Shown here piece after piece: positions 6,413 to 6,926 of a stretch of 6,926 nucleotides of DNA (its first letter is position 1; the number at the start of each line of letters is the position of its first letter). The DNA lies in the NCBI GenBank assembly GCA_049509675.1, contig JBEKZQ010000341.1, positions 1-6,926 on the forward strand, written 5' to 3'. The notes under the pieces are model-generated. The model was not told the origin of the DNA. It saw only the letters and a list, made by a program, of their open reading frames with translations, and did not search any database. The stretch is from JBEKZQ01 sp049509675. Lineage in GTDB: Bacteria; Planctomycetota; Planctomycetia; Pirellulales; Thermoguttaceae. The position numbers and the translations under genes are program-made.

Positions 6413-6641
6413 AAAGTTATAACTTAATTTTTTCCTTGACTTATGTTTTATTCCCTGACACGCACTATCGCGGGCGAACGCCGAACTCTAAAAGCATAGC
6501 ATCCCTGATCGAGGCAGCCAAGGGGAGCCGGCCAGCGAGCGAGCCGCTTGCGCCGTTCAGAAGTTCGCAAGGAAAAAGCAGTTGGGTAGGGAGGTATCCG
6601 GGGACGGTTTTGCGGGAGTTTGAGAGGGAACTGGGGCAGTG

Positions 6642-6772
6642 AGGACCGGCGAAGGAATAATTGTCGCACTTCCGAAGGCACCCAGAGGGTACCCGGTCCC
6701 ATTTTCGTCGCGACCAGGCGAAGCTTGGTGCCCGAATTGGGACAGTCCTCCACTTGCTGTTTCGCCGGTCCT
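6642..6772. repeat. 131-base element bounded by perfect 12-bp inverted repeats, nested stems
   Basis: AGGACCGGCGAA (6642-6653) is the exact complement of 6761-6772. Inside are a hairpin GGCACCC/GGGTACC (6677-6683/6687-6693, loop AGA), and a stem GTCCCA/TGGGAC (6696-6701/6738-6743) enclosing a hairpin ACCAGG/CTTGGT (6713-6718/6724-6729). The first hairpin is fully paired only as - strand RNA (G.U) and the last only as + strand RNA (G.U), so no strand is favoured. It could be a structured RNA or a small palindromic mobile element. No target-site duplication was seen. Confidence 0.5.
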
Positions 6773-6829
6773 AAACTGACTCCCTGTTTGCAGTTCTCCT
6801 GGCCTGCACCTGCCAGGAAGCCTCGGGCG

Positions 6830-6835
6830 TAGAAT
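6830..6835 (+). promoter_or_regulatory. Possible -10 box for the DUF488 gene
   Basis: TAGAAT matches the sigma-70 -10 consensus at five of six positions and ends six bases before ATG 6842, so transcription would begin at or near the A of the start codon. No good -35 box stands 16-18 bases upstream, and no Shine-Dalgarno precedes the ATG. Confidence 0.3.
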
Positions 6836-6841
6836 GCGGTT

Positions 6842-6926
6842 ATGGGGGACGCTGGCATCATCTGGACGGTAGGACACTCGAATCGGCCGGCGGCCGAGTT
6901 GACTCGCCTGCTCCCTAGCCGATGGG
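6842..6926 (+). CDS. DUF488 family protein, 3'-partial
   Basis: The first 28 codons of a gene cut by the right window edge. The peptide begins MGDAGIIWTVGHSNRPAAEL and continues with TRLLPSRW. The I-x-T-V/I-G-H-S-N/T-R motif followed by an amphipathic helix (AAELTRLL) is the hallmark N-terminus of DUF488 proteins, whose biochemical role is not established. The other nearby ATG (6834) leads to a stop after 12 codons, and only the frame from 6842 gives the motif. There is no Shine-Dalgarno. It is transcribed divergently from the tRNA and is probably ordinary chromosomal sequence outside the integrated element. Confidence 0.7.
   Translation, partial: MGDAGIIWTVGHSNRPAAELTRLLPSRW

Larger units (their letters stand above)
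6413..6841. other. Intergenic stretch without a convincing gene
   Basis: 429 bases between the tRNA and the DUF488 gene. The first 48 bases are AT-rich. A 68-codon + frame from TTG 6436 to 6642 and overlapping - frames lack a credible ribosome site or recognisable motif. The right half is rich in inverted repeats: the 12-bp pair at 6642-6653/6761-6772 and a 7-bp stem TCCTGGC/GCCAGGA at 6797-6803/6812-6818. Confidence 0.5.

Noticed and set aside
6436..6642. 68-codon + strand frame from TTG, and the 137-codon - strand frame opposite it
   Set aside because: Neither has a convincing ribosome site, family motif or normal composition; the - frame also runs through the palindromic element.
1..6926. 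CRISPR arrays, insertion-sequence transposases, rRNA
   Set aside because: No regularly spaced repeats, transposase motifs or rRNA-like sequence were found on either strand.

Overview
This is a GC-rich bacterial fragment that combines a secreted plant-glycan degradation locus (left two thirds) with a chromosomal tRNA locus beside a phage-type integrase (right third). The organism is most likely a planctomycete. The integrase closely resembles a family I associate with Planctomycetota, and the mix of DUF1680/GH127, discoidin-like/SGNH and GH39-like proteins is typical of that phylum. Verrucomicrobiota or related glycan degraders cannot be excluded from one window.

Left region (1-4862, all + strand): a GH127/DUF1680-type beta-L-arabinofuranosidase missing its N-terminus at the window edge; a 338-base gap with weak traces of decayed coding sequence; a secreted protein carrying discoidin-like and chitobiase C-terminal-like modules ahead of an SGNH hydrolase-like domain; and, 10 bases later, a secreted clan GH-A (GH39-like) glycosidase. 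Together they suggest stepwise removal of arabinose, acyl or other decorations and xylose- or uronate-type units from a hemicellulose or pectin. The substrate is inferred, not shown.

Middle (4863-5225): a perfect Shine-Dalgarno overlaps the stop of the GH39-like gene but leads only into a 34-codon ORF, which looks like a next operon gene that has been cut off. It is followed by lower-GC sequence without a convincing gene.

Right region (5130-6926): a tyrosine recombinase with all catalytic residues but no credible start codon (its 5' end appears lost). It converges on an elongator-type tRNA-Met(CAT) gene on the - strand, with a perfect 13-bp hairpin between them. Beyond the tRNA lies about 430 bases without a clear gene, including a 131-base segment bounded by perfect 12-bp inverted repeats with nested stems. 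The window ends in the first 28 codons of a DUF488-family gene, possibly translated from a leaderless transcript. The integrase/tRNA arrangement suggests one end of an integrated element or its remnant. I did not find a clearly new biological system; the most unusual items are the broken integrase start, the nested-stem element, the micro-ORF bridge between the two glycan genes, and the shifted discoidin arrangement.
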